Part shown: positions 11,922 to 23,900 of the stretch, one piece after another
Position numbering within the stretch: position 1 is the stretch's first letter
How the letters are laid out: every line of letters starts with the position of its first letter
Source of the DNA: a virus
Direction: 5' to 3' (one strand)
Length of the DNA stretch: 45,245 nt
Virus record (IMG/VR): IMGVR_UViG_3300042923_000385
Location: 1-45,245 of that record
Position numbers and translations under genes: made by a program
The notes under the pieces: generated by a model
What the model was told of the DNA's origin: nothing
What the model saw: the letters and a program-made list of their open reading frames with translations, nothing else
Databases searched by the model: none

Positions 11922-12413
11922 ATGTCAACTAAGCTTCCTACCCTATCACCGGATACGGTCGAAACACTGAAAGAACTCAGAACAAACGACACCCCGGCTT
12001 TCCTGCTGCACGTAAAGGCACTGAGAGCCGCACAATGGCCCCTCAGAGCCGTCAGCGAACCGCTCGGAGTGTCCCGCACCACCGTCTCCAACTGGGAGCT
12101 TGGAGCGCCCGCTGGAGACCTGCCAGAGGTGGAGCAGATGCCTCTCACCGCCCCCAAGGAGCGCACAAAGGCACAAAAGAAGGTCACACTGACCATGGAT
12201 GAAGCCGCTGAGCTTCACCGCCTCACAGAGGAAGCAGCAACTGTCCGCCGCTTCACTGACGCCAACGCGCAGTCCCGCCAGTCGGCGCGTCTTCTGGAGT
12301 CGATGCTGTATAATTACAGGGAGAAGGGCCACACCCTCACAGAGCTTGCCAAAGCCTGCGACGTGTCCCGCTCAGCAATCGCACAACGACTCCGAAAGAC
12401 GGACCATGGCTAG
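11922..12413 (+). CDS. Double helix-turn-helix DNA-binding protein
   Basis: This 163-residue protein has two helix-turn-helix motifs: WPLRAVSEPLGVSRTTVSNW (about 39-58) and a C-terminal HTLTELAKACDVSRSAIAQR (about 136-155), joined by a charged helical linker. It has a GGAGG site and its own strong promoter. Possible roles are a transcription factor for the late region that begins 1.3 kb downstream, or a terminase small subunit that recognises the packaging site. No terminase large subunit is next to it, which favours the regulator. It overlaps the next gene by 8 bases. Confidence 0.7.
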   Translation: MSTKLPTLSPDTVETLKELRTNDTPAFLLHVKALRAAQWPLRAVSEPLGVSRTTVSNWELGAPAGDLPEVEQMPLTAPKERTKAQKKVTLTMDEAAELHRLTEEAATVRRFTDANAQSRQSARLLESMLYNYREKGHTLTELAKACDVSRSAIAQRLRKTDHG

Positions 12414-12726
12414 AGACTTCAACCTGACAGCACAACACATCAAACTGGATCTCTTTCCGGCAACGGTTTCCGTTGACGGCGTCATAGTGTACGATGAGGT
12501 CAAGGCTATTGTTACGGACTCGATGTTCTACATCTTCGAGGACACCCTTGAGGGTCCGAACTATACCAAAGAAGAAGTGCTGGTCTCGTTTGAAGGAACT
12601 AACAAAACAGGCTATACTGTAGTAACAGAACAAGGCACCTACCACGTAATCCGCCACCTCGGATGTGCCTGCGGAAGCAGATTGCGTGGTATTCACCCCT
12701 TCTCGGGAGTTCCGAGAGAGGCATAA
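12406..12726 (+). CDS. Small protein of unknown function
   Basis: I choose ATG 12406, which overlaps the end of the HTH gene by 8 bases. A frame-open ATG far upstream at 12199 lies wholly inside that gene. The 106-residue product appears beta-rich, with strands such as ATVSVDGVIVYDEVKAIVTD and TGYTVVTEQGTYHVI, and a CAC motif near the C-terminus (HLGCACGSRLRG). No domain is recognised. Its coupling to the HTH protein suggests they act together. Confidence 0.6.
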   Translation: MARDFNLTAQHIKLDLFPATVSVDGVIVYDEVKAIVTDSMFYIFEDTLEGPNYTKEEVLVSFEGTNKTGYTVVTEQGTYHVIRHLGCACGSRLRGIHPFSGVPREA

Positions 12727-12741
12727 TAAGTAAAGGAACAC

Positions 12742-12951
12742 ATGGGAACAATACCCCAGTTTGGGTCCGGAGCGGTCATCGATCCGGACGGATCAACCCA
12801 GATCGGTTGCGGCTACTGCCTCGGTGAGAACGTAGAAGCACCGGCAACCTTCGGAATCGCCTACATGTGGCAGGGAACGTCAATGTGCGCCCGCCACTTC
12901 CGCCAGCACGTGATGGGAGCAACTAGTGCAACCACTAACACTGCTGTCTGA
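12742..12951 (+). CDS. Small zinc-finger-like protein
   Basis: This 69-residue protein follows AAAGGAAC. CGYC (about residues 23-26) and MCARHFRQH (about 48-56) supply a C-x2-C and C-x2-H-x3-H arrangement suited to a metal site. Its C-terminal codons overlap the next gene by 26 bases. Family unknown. Confidence 0.6.
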   Translation: MGTIPQFGSGAVIDPDGSTQIGCGYCLGENVEAPATFGIAYMWQGTSMCARHFRQHVMGATSATTNTAV

Positions 12952-13207
12952 CACACTGGCCGTCTACCGGCTGACCAAGCTCGTCACAGACGACAAGATT
13001 ACCGAAGACCTGAGGGATCTCATCTTTGAGAAGCTTCCCCGTGGCCACAAGCTCTCCTACCTCATCACCTGTGGCTGGTGCGTGTCCATCTGGGCCGCTC
13101 TCGCCATCTTCACCCTACGGAAGGTCAGCCCCGAAACCGCTGATTTCCTCTCAGCAGTACTGGCGACATCTGCCGTAACAGGAGTTGCGTACAGCAGAGG
13201 CCTGTGA
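12926..13207 (+). CDS. DUF1360-like membrane protein
   Basis: This 93-residue protein starts at GTG with GGGAGC upstream. YRLTKLVTDDKITEDLRD at the N-terminus and TCGWCVSIWAAL (about 49-60) are characteristic of the DUF1360 family. Two hydrophobic segments follow (about 55-64 with the Cys pair, and 72-90). The family is common in actinobacterial phages and Bacillus sporulation loci, with no firm function. It is the last gene before the virion region. Confidence 0.75.
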   Translation: MQPLTLLSDTLAVYRLTKLVTDDKITEDLRDLIFEKLPRGHKLSYLITCGWCVSIWAALAIFTLRKVSPETADFLSAVLATSAVTGVAYSRGL

Positions 13208-13213
13208 TACGCG

Positions 13214-13246
13214 TGATAGAATTAGTAGATACTTTACTAATCTATC
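13214..13246 (+). promoter_or_regulatory. Inverted repeat overlapping an extended -10 before the portal gene
   Basis: GATAGAATTAGTA (13215-13227) and TACTAATCTATC (13235-13246) form a 12-pair inverted repeat with one bulged A and a 7-base centre. The left arm contains TG-A-TAGAAT (13214-13222), an extended -10. The start point would be near 13229, so the RNA would include only the right arm. This favours a DNA operator over an RNA hairpin. Confidence 0.55.
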
Positions 13247-13261
13247 GCCGGAGCACATTCA

Positions 13262-14905
13262 ATGGCAAGTTCCATCTTCAATCGGAAGAATATTCCTGCA
13301 CCCACCGCAGAATCATTCGCTCCGATGCCGTACAACGCACCCCGTCCGCTGACCTCCTCCGCAGCCAAGATTGACCTGAAGAACAAGCGCGAAATCGATG
13401 CAATCTCGAAGCGCCGCCAGCAGGACAAATGGCAGGAGGAGGCATGGGAGTATTTCGACCTGATCGGTGAGATCAAGGCCTCGGCTACACTCATTGCATC
13501 CGTCATGTCCCGTGTCAACCTTTATGGTGCATACGTCGATGATACCTCCAGTGTACCGTCCTCAATCCGCCGTGTCGAGGGTGTTGACGAGGAATTTGTC
13601 AAGGCCGTGGAGAACACCCTGTGGTGGCTCGAATCCGGCAATGGCGGAACCTCCGGACTGCTACGCACCGCCGCACTGAACATGTTCGTGACCGGCGAAT
13701 GCTATCTGGTCCGTGAGCCTGCCCGTTTCTCCTCCGGTGAGGGAGAGAAGTGGCAGATCCGCTCCATTGACGAGATTGCCGCCACCACAGGACGCAACTC
13801 ACAGGTAGTCATCAAGCCGCGCCGCGACTCCAAGCCAGCAGACTTCATTCCGCTCCCTACAAACGGGTACGTCTGCCGCATGTGGCGTCCGCACCCGCGT
13901 TTCGCTGATGAGGCCGACTCCTCGATGAAGGGCATTCTGGATACCTGTGACGAGCTTCTTCTGGTCAACCGTACCGCTTCCGCAACAGCCAAGTCCCGCC
14001 TCAACGGTGGTCTGCTGTTCGTACCGGACGGTCTTTCCAACGTCGCACAGGCTGATGGTAATCTAGAGGGCGAAGAAGGGGCAATGACCGATGACGTGTC
14101 GGATTCCTTCGAAGAAGACCTCATCGACGCCATGACAACACCGATTGCAGACGCATCCTCCGCGTCCGCCGTTGTCCCCCTCATCCTTCGCGGACCTGAG
14201 GATCTGGGCGAGAAGATCCACCTCATCAAGTTCGAACGCTCCTTCGACCCACAGCTTGCAGAACGTGCAAACAAGGCTCTTGACCGCATCCTTGCCGGAC
14301 TCGACATCCCCATGGACGTAGCCAAGGGCCTATCCGGCGTTAAGTACTCCAACGCCATCCTCATCGAGGAACAGCTTTACAAGGCCCACATCGAGCCTAT
14401 GATCCTCCTCATTGTTGACCAGCTTACCGTAGGATTCCTCCGCCCCGCACTGCGTGCACAGGGATTCGACGAGGATTTGGTCAGCCGTGCAACAATCTGG
14501 TATGATCCTTCTGCGATCACTGCAAAGCCTTCCAAGGCTGAAGCAGCGGTCACCCTCTACGACAAGAAGGCTATCTCCCTTCAGGCACTTCGCCGCGCCA
14601 ACGGATTCTCCGAGTCCGACGCACCGAGCGATCTGGAGCGAGTACAGCGTCTTGCCGAGGAACGTGCAGTCCTCTCCGACGCACTTTCCGAATCTCTGCT
14701 TGACACTATGGTTCCTGACGAAGTAAAGGAAGCAGCACGACAGCAGCAGCTTGCCACTTCCGATCCGGCCAGCGCGAATGCCTTGGGCCAAGCACTGGGA
14801 ACAGATCCTAACGCGGCACCTGCTGCACCGGCTGATCCCAACGCCCCAGCAGCACCGGCAGCAGACTCAACTGTTCAATCGCCCCCTACACTAATGGAGC
14901 CTTAA
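13262..14905 (+). CDS. Portal protein
   Basis: This 547-residue protein is the dodecameric ring at the packaging vertex through which DNA enters and leaves. Length and layout fit portals of actinobacterial siphophages. Recognisable are the N-terminal helical part ending in IGEIKASATLIASVMSRV, a wing region, and the late segment KALDRILAGLDIPMDVAKGLSGVKYSNAILIEEQLYK followed by helices. The C-terminus is a low-complexity Ala/Pro tail. A GGAG site precedes the ATG. It is separated by three bases from the giant gene that follows, so the two are co-translated and their products are likely to meet at the portal vertex. Confidence 0.85.
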   Translation: MASSIFNRKNIPAPTAESFAPMPYNAPRPLTSSAAKIDLKNKREIDAISKRRQQDKWQEEAWEYFDLIGEIKASATLIASVMSRVNLYGAYVDDTSSVPSSIRRVEGVDEEFVKAVENTLWWLESGNGGTSGLLRTAALNMFVTGECYLVREPARFSSGEGEKWQIRSIDEIAATTGRNSQVVIKPRRDSKPADFIPLPTNGYVCRMWRPHPRFADEADSSMKGILDTCDELLLVNRTASATAKSRLNGGLLFVPDGLSNVAQADGNLEGEEGAMTDDVSDSFEEDLIDAMTTPIADASSASAVVPLILRGPEDLGEKIHLIKFERSFDPQLAERANKALDRILAGLDIPMDVAKGLSGVKYSNAILIEEQLYKAHIEPMILLIVDQLTVGFLRPALRAQGFDEDLVSRATIWYDPSAITAKPSKAEAAVTLYDKKAISLQALRRANGFSESDAPSDLERVQRLAEERAVLSDALSESLLDTMVPDEVKEAARQQQLATSDPASANALGQALGTDPNAAPAAPADPNAPAAPAADSTVQSPPTLMEP

Positions 14906-14908
14906 TAA

Positions 14909-17900
14909 ATGGCATGGAAAATAAGCAAGGCGAAGCGCCAAGCACTCGTAAAGCTACAGCTTCGTGATAGAAAAGGCCGCTGGATCGAGATGGGCGGTGG
15001 AGTAAAGTGGTACTCCTCCCGTCTCAAGAAGCAGGTTGCAGGTACCGTTGTCGGTACCAAGGGTGACAACGCCCTTGTCCGCCTGAACAAGGAAAACCCT
15101 ACCCACGAGCCAGCGCTGGTCTCCGTGCCCGCACGCAGCATCACCGTTGTCGATTCCAAGGCATCCCTGTCCCCGAACTCAAAGCCGGGAAAGCCGGTTG
15201 ACCAGACTTCCGAGTTCGAGAAGCCTCTGGCTGTCGCCAACGAGGCAAACGGTGCCCCCAAGTCCAACGGATACCAGAAGCCTTCCGACGCAGCCGAAGA
15301 CTTCGAAATCAACCTCACCTCTGACGGCGGCGTCTATATGGGACGCGCTGACGGCGCTGAACTGTACTTCCCTGCCCGCTCACTGGAAGAGGGCGACGTT
15401 ATCATTGCCCCCAACGGTGGCGACGAAACCAAGCCGTTCTCCATCGGCAAGGGCTGGGCCAAGAAGGGTGTTGAAAGCCTCAACTCCGCTGGACCTCAGA
15501 CCGGTACCGTTGTGCGTATCGAAGGCGACCGCTACGCTGTTGTCCAGCTTCCGGACGGCTACACAGTCGAAGACAAGAAGAACCCCGGACAGCAGACCGA
15601 CCTTGTGACCGTTGGCCTGTCCAACTCCGTCATCAAGCTCACAGACGGCCTCAAGGCCGCTCTCGGTGACAACCTCAAGGACACCTTTGACGGCAACGCC
15701 GAAGAAGAGGAAATTGACGACGCTGAGGAAGCAAACTCCGACCACGTTGGCCGTGAGGTTCCCGAGGAAGAGGTAGCAGCCGAAGAGCGCGACCCTGCCG
15801 ACGTTGACCTGTCCGACATCACAGACGGGGAAGAGGAAGAAAAAGCCGCACCCGTTGAGGTGAAGGCACGCGAGATTGACCTGCCACAGGCAGACAACTC
15901 CGGCAGCGACGACCAGACTCTCAACGAGAACGGCCTCACCGACGACGAAGCCAAGATGGTCAACGCCTACGACCGCATGGCACAGCGTGCCTACGACCAA
16001 GGAAACATCGAAAACGGTGCAACCTACGAGGCAAACGCCAACAAACTCCGCAAACTCGGTGAAGACCGACGCGCCGGAGCCAAAGCCGACCCCGGAAACC
16101 CCACTGACACGCCACAGAAAGACCCTCAGGAGGCCGAACGCCAGCAGAAGGCAGCAGAGCCTACCCCCGAGCCTGAAAGCGCCCCAGAAGCCGCTCCAGA
16201 GGCTCAGGAAGAAACCCCTGCACCGAATCTGGAAGAGCCTGACGCTCCGGCAGAAGAGGCATCACCTGAAGAAGAGACCGTAGCTCCCGCTCCGCGTCTA
16301 ACTTCAGAGATGCTTGACTACCTGCCCGAAGGCACGGTCCTCATGACCGACATCAAGGGGATCACGAGCCTTCCTACCCACAACATTGACGGAAAGAACG
16401 TTGTCCTTCACGGAAACGTCGTCAAGAGGGACGGAAAGTGGTCTGGACCTGCCCGAGATCTCGACGCCCCTCCAGTAGGTAGATGGAAAGACCCTGTTGT
16501 CATCCAGATCAAGGACATCCCCGAATCTGCCATCAACCAGCGCTACGTCTCATCCGTCCCGCTGTCCCTTGCCATCGGAGGACGCCCGTTCGATGGTGAC
16601 ATGGAATCGCTTCGCCCCGGTGACTATGTTACACTCAAGAACGGCAAGAAGGGTCCGTACTCTCCTAAGGCTGACGGCTCCCCTGCCATCACCACAGAGA
16701 ACCACAACGGATTCCGGCAGCTTGGCATCAAGGCCAAGGACATCGAACGTGTCAAGAAGGTAGGTGAACTACCTGTAGAGCGCAAGACAGAGGAACCGGA
16801 GGCAACTCCGGAAGCTCCTGCTGCCCCGAATCTGGAAGAGCCTAACGCCTCAGAAAGCACTACAGAGGCTGAATCCGCACCAGAACAGGAACCTGAAGCT
16901 GCTCCTGAAGGCTACCAGCCAACAGGGGACGCTCCGTATGAGTTCCTTGGGGCCAACATGCCTACGCTCTTCAAGCAAACTGTCCGTGGCAAGGCACGCA
17001 CCGAGCTAGAGTTCGCTGACGAGACCGCACGCGAGAGCGAGTACGATCAGGGTTACCGCATGTATCAGGGTAAGATTGAAGTCTATGACTTTGACCGCGC
17101 CCTGTCCAGCCTTGAGGACAACATTAGCCCGTGGTACCAGTACGCTGAAGCCATTCCTACGCGTGAGAACCCAAACGCGGGCGGATACACTGCCGGACAC
17201 ACCAAGGCGCAGATCAACGCTGTCATCAAGGGTATTGAGAAGCTTCAGGAAGCCATCCGCGCTGCAAGAGACGAGCACGAAGCCAACAAGGATGACCGTT
17301 TCCTCAACGGATACGACATCAACACCGACAAGGGTGTCCGAGGCCTCAAGAAGACTGACGGCCAGTACGAACATCAGGACTACGTTGTTGACGAAGTATC
17401 TCCGGATCTTCTAAAGGCTCTACCTGAAGGTTCCGTCGTTGTTACACTGGACCCTGAGAAGTATGATGCAAATCTAGACTACGTCAAGATTGCTGACAAC
17501 ACTTGGGCACGCTCAAAGGGTCTGGGAAGCCGTGACTGGCATATCTACAACGATAACGATATGTGGGGAGAACCTGTAGAGACAGGTATCCGACTCCCAG
17601 ACCACGAGAGGGCTAGATACTCAGAGAATGATCTGAATGGTGCACGCGAAGCTGCCGAAAGGAAGCGCCGTGATGATGAAGAATTCGACACTAACTGGAA
17701 AAAGCATCAAGCAGAACTAGAAGCCAAGAAAGCTGCCGATGCCTCGTCCGAAGAAACCACCACTACACCTAACGAAGGACCAGATGGAACAGAATCAGGA
17801 ACCCCAGCAGAAGGACGAAGCGTTCAGAAGCCGTCTGATAGGGACGGAGGATCAGATAACGATCCAGCACCCGAACGAGGACTAACCCGAGAAGAAATTG

Positions 17901-20900
17901 ACGCCCTCCCTGACGAAGCGGTAATCAGCCGTGACGGCGAGGCACTTGCCAAGAACGATGAAGGAGAGTGGTACCCTGTAGCTCACTTCCTTGAGACTGG
18001 TGAGAAGGACGGCCTGCCCTCAGACATGCTTGACGGCAACGTAACCCAGCCTGAAGGTAGAAAATACGGCGAGGATGAGTTTATCCCTGCCCTAAACCAC
18101 TACATCAAGAACAGCTTCAAGAGCGTCAACGATTACATCCGTAACGGTAACGATCCAGAATCTGCCACACCGGGATTCACTGACACTGTCATTGATGTCA
18201 TGGATGATGCTATTGCGAACTCTCCTCTCCCGGATGATACAACCTTCTTCCGTGGTCTCCAGATTAGCGCTGCTGAGGCTGAGAAGTTCACGACCGGATC
18301 AATCATCAGCGACAAGGGATTCACATCCGTTTCCGCTGACAGGGACATCGCCGGAACATTTGCATACCAGTCTAGCAGGATGACGGGAGTTCCCGGACCA
18401 GAGAACCCTGTTCCGGTGGTTCTGGAAGTAAACCTTCCCAAGGGCCACAACGCCCTTGCTGTCGATTACTCCAAGGTTGAGAATGAATCATGGAGCATGC
18501 AGCAGGAGTCCGTGCTTGGACGCGATTCAGCCTTCAAGGTTGACAGCGTTGAGGTGGATGACAACTACGGTAACAAGCTCTACACTCTAAAGGTATCGCC
18601 TACTTCCCTTGACGATCAGTCCGCCACTGACTCTAACGATGCAGTTGACGGAGAGCCGGACGCTTCGGTAGTATCTCACCTGAACGAGAACGCTGTTCTT
18701 GGTAACGATGATGAGCGCCGTGCTGCCGGACTGTACCTTGGTGGTGCACGCTACAATGAAGCACTACGCAACGGAGACGTTCCGGAAATGCTTCAGGAGC
18801 AGATCGACACCCTTACAGGGTTCATCGACAAGCAGCCTGAGTTCGGTCAGGAGACCAAGCTCTACCGTGGCGGACAGCCTCTTCAGGATGTGGAGAACCG
18901 TATTGGTGAGGTTATCACCGAGCCAGCGTTCATGTCTACCTCTCTGAAGCGTTCTGAAGCTGAAATCTTCGCCGGAAGTGGTGCTCTTATGGAGATCACC
19001 GCACGTCCGGAGGACAAGGCTCTGTCCATCAACGCTGCCTACATGACTGACCAGTCAGGCATCCCGGAAGAGTACCGCCAGCCGGTGGACGTTACGGCAC
19101 GTGAAGCTGAAATGCTTCTCAAGCCAAGCACCTCTTTTGAGATCACTGGTGTTCGTGACGAAAATGGCCGCAAGGTTGTTGAAGCACGTATTGTTGACGG
19201 CCCTCAGGACTCTGCTGTAGAGTCTAACGAAGAGTCAGCACCCGCTGAAGCTATCAACGAGCGCGGACTGACACAGGCTGAAGAAGATCAGATGGAGCAG
19301 CACCTCATTGATGCTGACGTTGAGGCACGTGCCGGAGACGACTACGGTGTTGAGGAGTACCGCGCCAAGGCTGAGGAGATCCGCCAGCGCGGACAAGACC
19401 GTCTCAACGGAACCGAGGAATCGGCCCCTGAGGATGGCTCCTACACTGCTGAAGCCGGACACACCGTCTACACTGAGAGCGCTCCGGGACGAGTGCCCGA
19501 CCTCAAGGCAACCGCTCAGGCTGTCAAGGAGTCAGGAGCCGAATCCGTACGCGTTCCGATCAGTGATGCCCCTAAGCAGGACTACACGCCTGAAGAGCTT
19601 GAGAACAGCTTCGACAGGAGAGAGAAGTCTGGTCTAACAGATTCAGTCTTTGACGCCCTGCCAAAAGAATACCAGCGCTTCAAGGATCAGGATGCTCCGG
19701 CAGATCCAATCAACCTCCCAGAGGATGAGGAAGATACTTCGGAAGTACCTACATCCGGTGACAGGTTCGCAAACCTTCAACCTACACCTGAAGAGCAGGT
19801 CCAGCTTGACGAGTTTGACAAGGCTATGGACGCTGCTGTAGAGGCAGATGATGTGGAGGCATACGACAAGGCGTCTGACGCCAAGTACGACCTCATGGAA
19901 GCGATTGCAGACCGTCCGGCAGAGGAGTCCGCTCCGGGAACCGCCATCTCTGATGAGGATCAGGAGGCTCTTGCTGACGCCCGCGCACGTATGGTTGACT
20001 CTGCTACTAGTGGAGACCAGAAGGCAGGGGACGAGGCAGCAGCCGAGTACATCCAGCTTATGGAAGATGTTGACAAGAAGAACAGAGGAGTGTACGTTGA
20101 AGAGGAGGAATCCGACGAGGACGTAAACCCTCTGGATGCTCTTGACATCGTCCGCCGTACTCCTGAAGCTATCTCCGGAGAGACTTATGCTCCGACTCAG
20201 CAGCAGCAGGACGTTATTGACTCTGTTCTGGCAGGACTTGACACTAAGGTACAGGCTATGGCCGGTACCGGTAAGACCTCCACTCTTGTTGCTCTTTCCC
20301 GTCGCCTGACAGCGACTGGCAAGCAGGCTATCTACATTGCATACAACAAGACTGTGCAAGAAGAGGCCAACGAGCGAATGAAGGGTCTAAAGGTTGAGGC
20401 CATGACAGGCCACGCGGTCGCTTTCCAGTGGGCCAAGAAGGCCATGCCGTTCTTGAACGCACGTCTGGCCGGTAAAGATCCTACAAACCCAATCAAGTTT
20501 GACAAGAATAAGAAGGCAACTGACTGGGCCGATAAGAAGCCAGTCACCGGTGCACGTCAGATTGCCAATATTCTAGGGATTGAAGAGGGGTCTGTAAAGG
20601 AAGAATCCGGAATTCCGCTGAAGCGAAACACGATTGTACTTGCAGTCAAGAAGACTGTAGGATCATTCGCACTCAGTGACAAGGACGAGATCCTTCCGGA
20701 GCACGTTTCTGATGACTGGGAGATTGCAGAAGAGCACAAACCAAGAATCGTTGAGTGGGCTAAGGCTTACTGGGATGACGTTTCCCGTGAAGACGGACAG
20801 TTCCGTATGGAGCACGACTTCTACCGTAAGCACTGGGCGCTTTCACGCCCTGATCTTACAGACGGGTCGGGAGGAAACAAGCGAGGGTCTTCAGTACTCT

Positions 20901-23900
20901 ACATTGATGAGGCACAGGACACACCTCCTGTTCTCGCCAAGGTTGTTGCTGATCAGAAGATGCAGAAGGTTATCGTTGGTGACGCAAATCAGGCGATCTA
21001 CGCCTTCGCTGAGAACGTAGACTACCTATCCATTGCTGATGCAGACGTTGAGCTTCCGCTTGACAAGTCATGGCGATTCGGACCAGAAGTTGCCGACGCT
21101 GGTAACCGATTCCTATACATGCTAGGATCTGACGCCCGTGTTATCGGTGGTGGAGGCCCATCCAAGATCGTTCACGGTATGGAAGACGCTGACGCTGTTC
21201 TAGTCCGCACCAACGCTGGCATGATTCAGGCCATCCTTGACGAGGTCAAGAATGGAAGGACTGTCTCTGCACCAGAGGGAACACGAGGCGACCTGACCCG
21301 CATGGCGGATACGGTTGCAGCGCTCATGGACGGTGAGACCATCGAGAATCCTCACGATGACCTCATCGGATTCAAGAACTGGAACGAGGTAATGTCTGCT
21401 CTAGACGATGGAGACCGCAGTGTATCCAAGATTGTGAGCATCTTCGATGAGACCAGCCCGACTGCCCGTGGATTCATCAAAGATTATGATGAGTTCCGTG
21501 CTGGCAGGATGGACGATGCACGCAAGGCAATTGCTTCTCTGGTTCGCAAGGTTCCGGAGTACGATAACCTGAAGGTCGTCAAGGAAGGTAACCGAACCTA
21601 CCTTGAGGGCGCGGACCACCTTGCTCCGAGCAAGCGCCAGTGGGCTTCGTTTGACTTCAGCGCTGCGCTGGGTAAGATCAGGGAACCATTCGCCATTGAA
21701 CCGGGAATGTCCTTCTCCGAGAAGAAGTCAGCATGGCACCGCGCCGGAGGACTCGGTAAGGATGGATGGAGATTTGACAGCCGCTCTAAGCGATACTACA
21801 CTGATGACCCTAAGGTTGCTAAGTCAATCGAGCAGTATTCCGGTAAGGCAGATGTAACCATCTCCACAGCACACAAGTCCAAGGGGCTTGAGTGGGACCG
21901 TGTACGTATCGGTGACGACTTCTTCGTTCCTCGTGAGGACAAGAATGGTGCCACCGTTTGGCCGAGTGATCCTGAAGGCGAATTCAAGCTGGGCTATGTT
22001 GCTCTGACGCGTGCTGCCAAGGAACTCGATCCGGGTATTCTCGGATGGGTCTTCGATGAGCAGTATGTCCCGAAGGACATCACGCCTAAGAAGAAGCGCA
22101 AGGAAGACACCACTCCTGAGCCGGAACAGGCTGAGGAAGAGGCTCCAATCCTTGAGCCTACTACCGAACCGGAGACTCCTGAAGAAGCTCCTGAGGCGGC
22201 TCCAGTTGTTGAAGAGCTACCCGAAGTTGCTCCGGAGGCCGAACCTGTAGTAGAGTCTACCCCAGAACCGGAACCCGAAGTGGCTCCAGAACCTGAAGTA
22301 GCTCCGGAACCAGTTGTTGATGCTCCTGCCCCAGCACCGGCTCCTGCTGCTCCTGCTCCGCAGTTTGATGACGAAGGCCTGACACCTCAGGAACGTCGCC
22401 GCACTAACGAGCTTGAGCGATGGATCTCCGAAGTCTACAAGGGCAACGGACAGGGCAACGTCGAGAAGATGGAGAACGAACTGTTCGATCTCCTATCTCG
22501 CGGCGAGAAGCGCCTTGCTGGTGCGCCTGATGCAGAGGAACCGATTGATGTAACTCCTGAATTCGAGACTCCTGCTCCTGTCGCTGATGCTCCGGGAATC
22601 GATGAGATCCTGTCCCCTGTGGACGAGGTTCCTGTCGCTGCTCCGGTTGCTCCTAAGCCTAAGTCGGCCCCAACAGGCCGTAAGCGCGGACAGAGCACGG
22701 TTCCGGATGCTGACGGAAGCGAGATCAGGGTTGGAGACACGATTATGCACAAGAAGCACGGTGCGGTTACCGTTACCGGTGTTCTTCCGGGTGCTGGACG
22801 TGTCAACTTCATTGATCCGAAGTCAGGCAAGGAATCCTCTGTGAAGGGTGACGCTGTTTCCCTCAAGAAGGGCGAAGCTGTTGCTGAAACCCCCGAGGCC
22901 GTTCCTGTCGAGGCTGTCACCGGTAATCCGGGTGACCGTCTAGTTGACCCTGTGTCAGGCAAGAAGGCATTCATCGGTGGAGACGGAATCATGATCGTCA
23001 CAGGTGAGAGCGTCAAGGACACCAAGACCGGTGAGGTCGGAATTGTTCAGACAGTCTACACAGGTGCTGACAAGAAGGCATCCGTGCCAGTCCTCTTCCC
23101 CGGAGAGTCCAAGCCTCGTCGTGTACGTGGTACGGTACTTGTACACGCATCAGCAGGAAACGGTGGAGACTCCCAAGAGACGCTTCCAGAACCGCCACAG
23201 GCTCCAGAAGTAGCTCCGGAAGCTCCTACGGCTCCTGAGGTAACTCCAGAGGCTCCAGAAGAGGCTCCTGAAGCTCCTACAGCGCCTGCTGTGGACGAGA
23301 AGACGGAGCGCCGCAGGGCAGCACTCGGAAGGGCGATTGAAGGGTCTGAGATACGTTCCAAGGATGGTGGAGAGGTTTACACTAAGCTAACCGCCGACTT
23401 CTGGGAAAACGAGGACCAGACCGATTCGTTTACTGACGATGAGATTCTGGATAAGATTCTGAACGGTGAGCGTGACGGTAAGGGATACATCATCAGGACT
23501 CCGCGTCCTGAACCCGAACTAGAGCCTACACCGGAGCCAGAACCCGCTCCAGAACCGGAACCAGAGGAGATTGCAGCACCGGACACCTCACTGTCCGGTC
23601 AGGAACTGGCCGACACCATCACGTACGAGTCTACTCTACATATGACGGACGGTGACCTCGCTGACATGATGGCTAGGTACGCCGATGATCCTATCGTATT
23701 CGATAAGATCATGGAAGTCATGGATGAAAGGGATGCCAACGTATTCCTTCCAGTGGATACAAGCAAGTCTGGTGCCACTCTTGAAGACCAGCCTTCATTG
23801 TTCGATATCCCTGAACCAGTAGCCAAGGTGGCGGAAACTAAGTCCCAGAAAAAGCTAACACCGCAGCAGAAGGCTTCAGAGGAGTACCAGAACTATGCAA

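Noticed and set aside
12304-12314. TATAAT inside the helix-turn-helix gene as a promoter
   Set aside because: It lacks the TG-N spacing of an extended -10 and a good -35, and no gene start lies at a suitable distance.
22090-22380. Pro/Glu/Ala-rich stretch in the giant gene as a mobile or recombinant repeat
   Set aside because: It reads as a degenerate in-frame PEP/APE linker with no exact DNA repeat units, typical of flexible spacers between domains.
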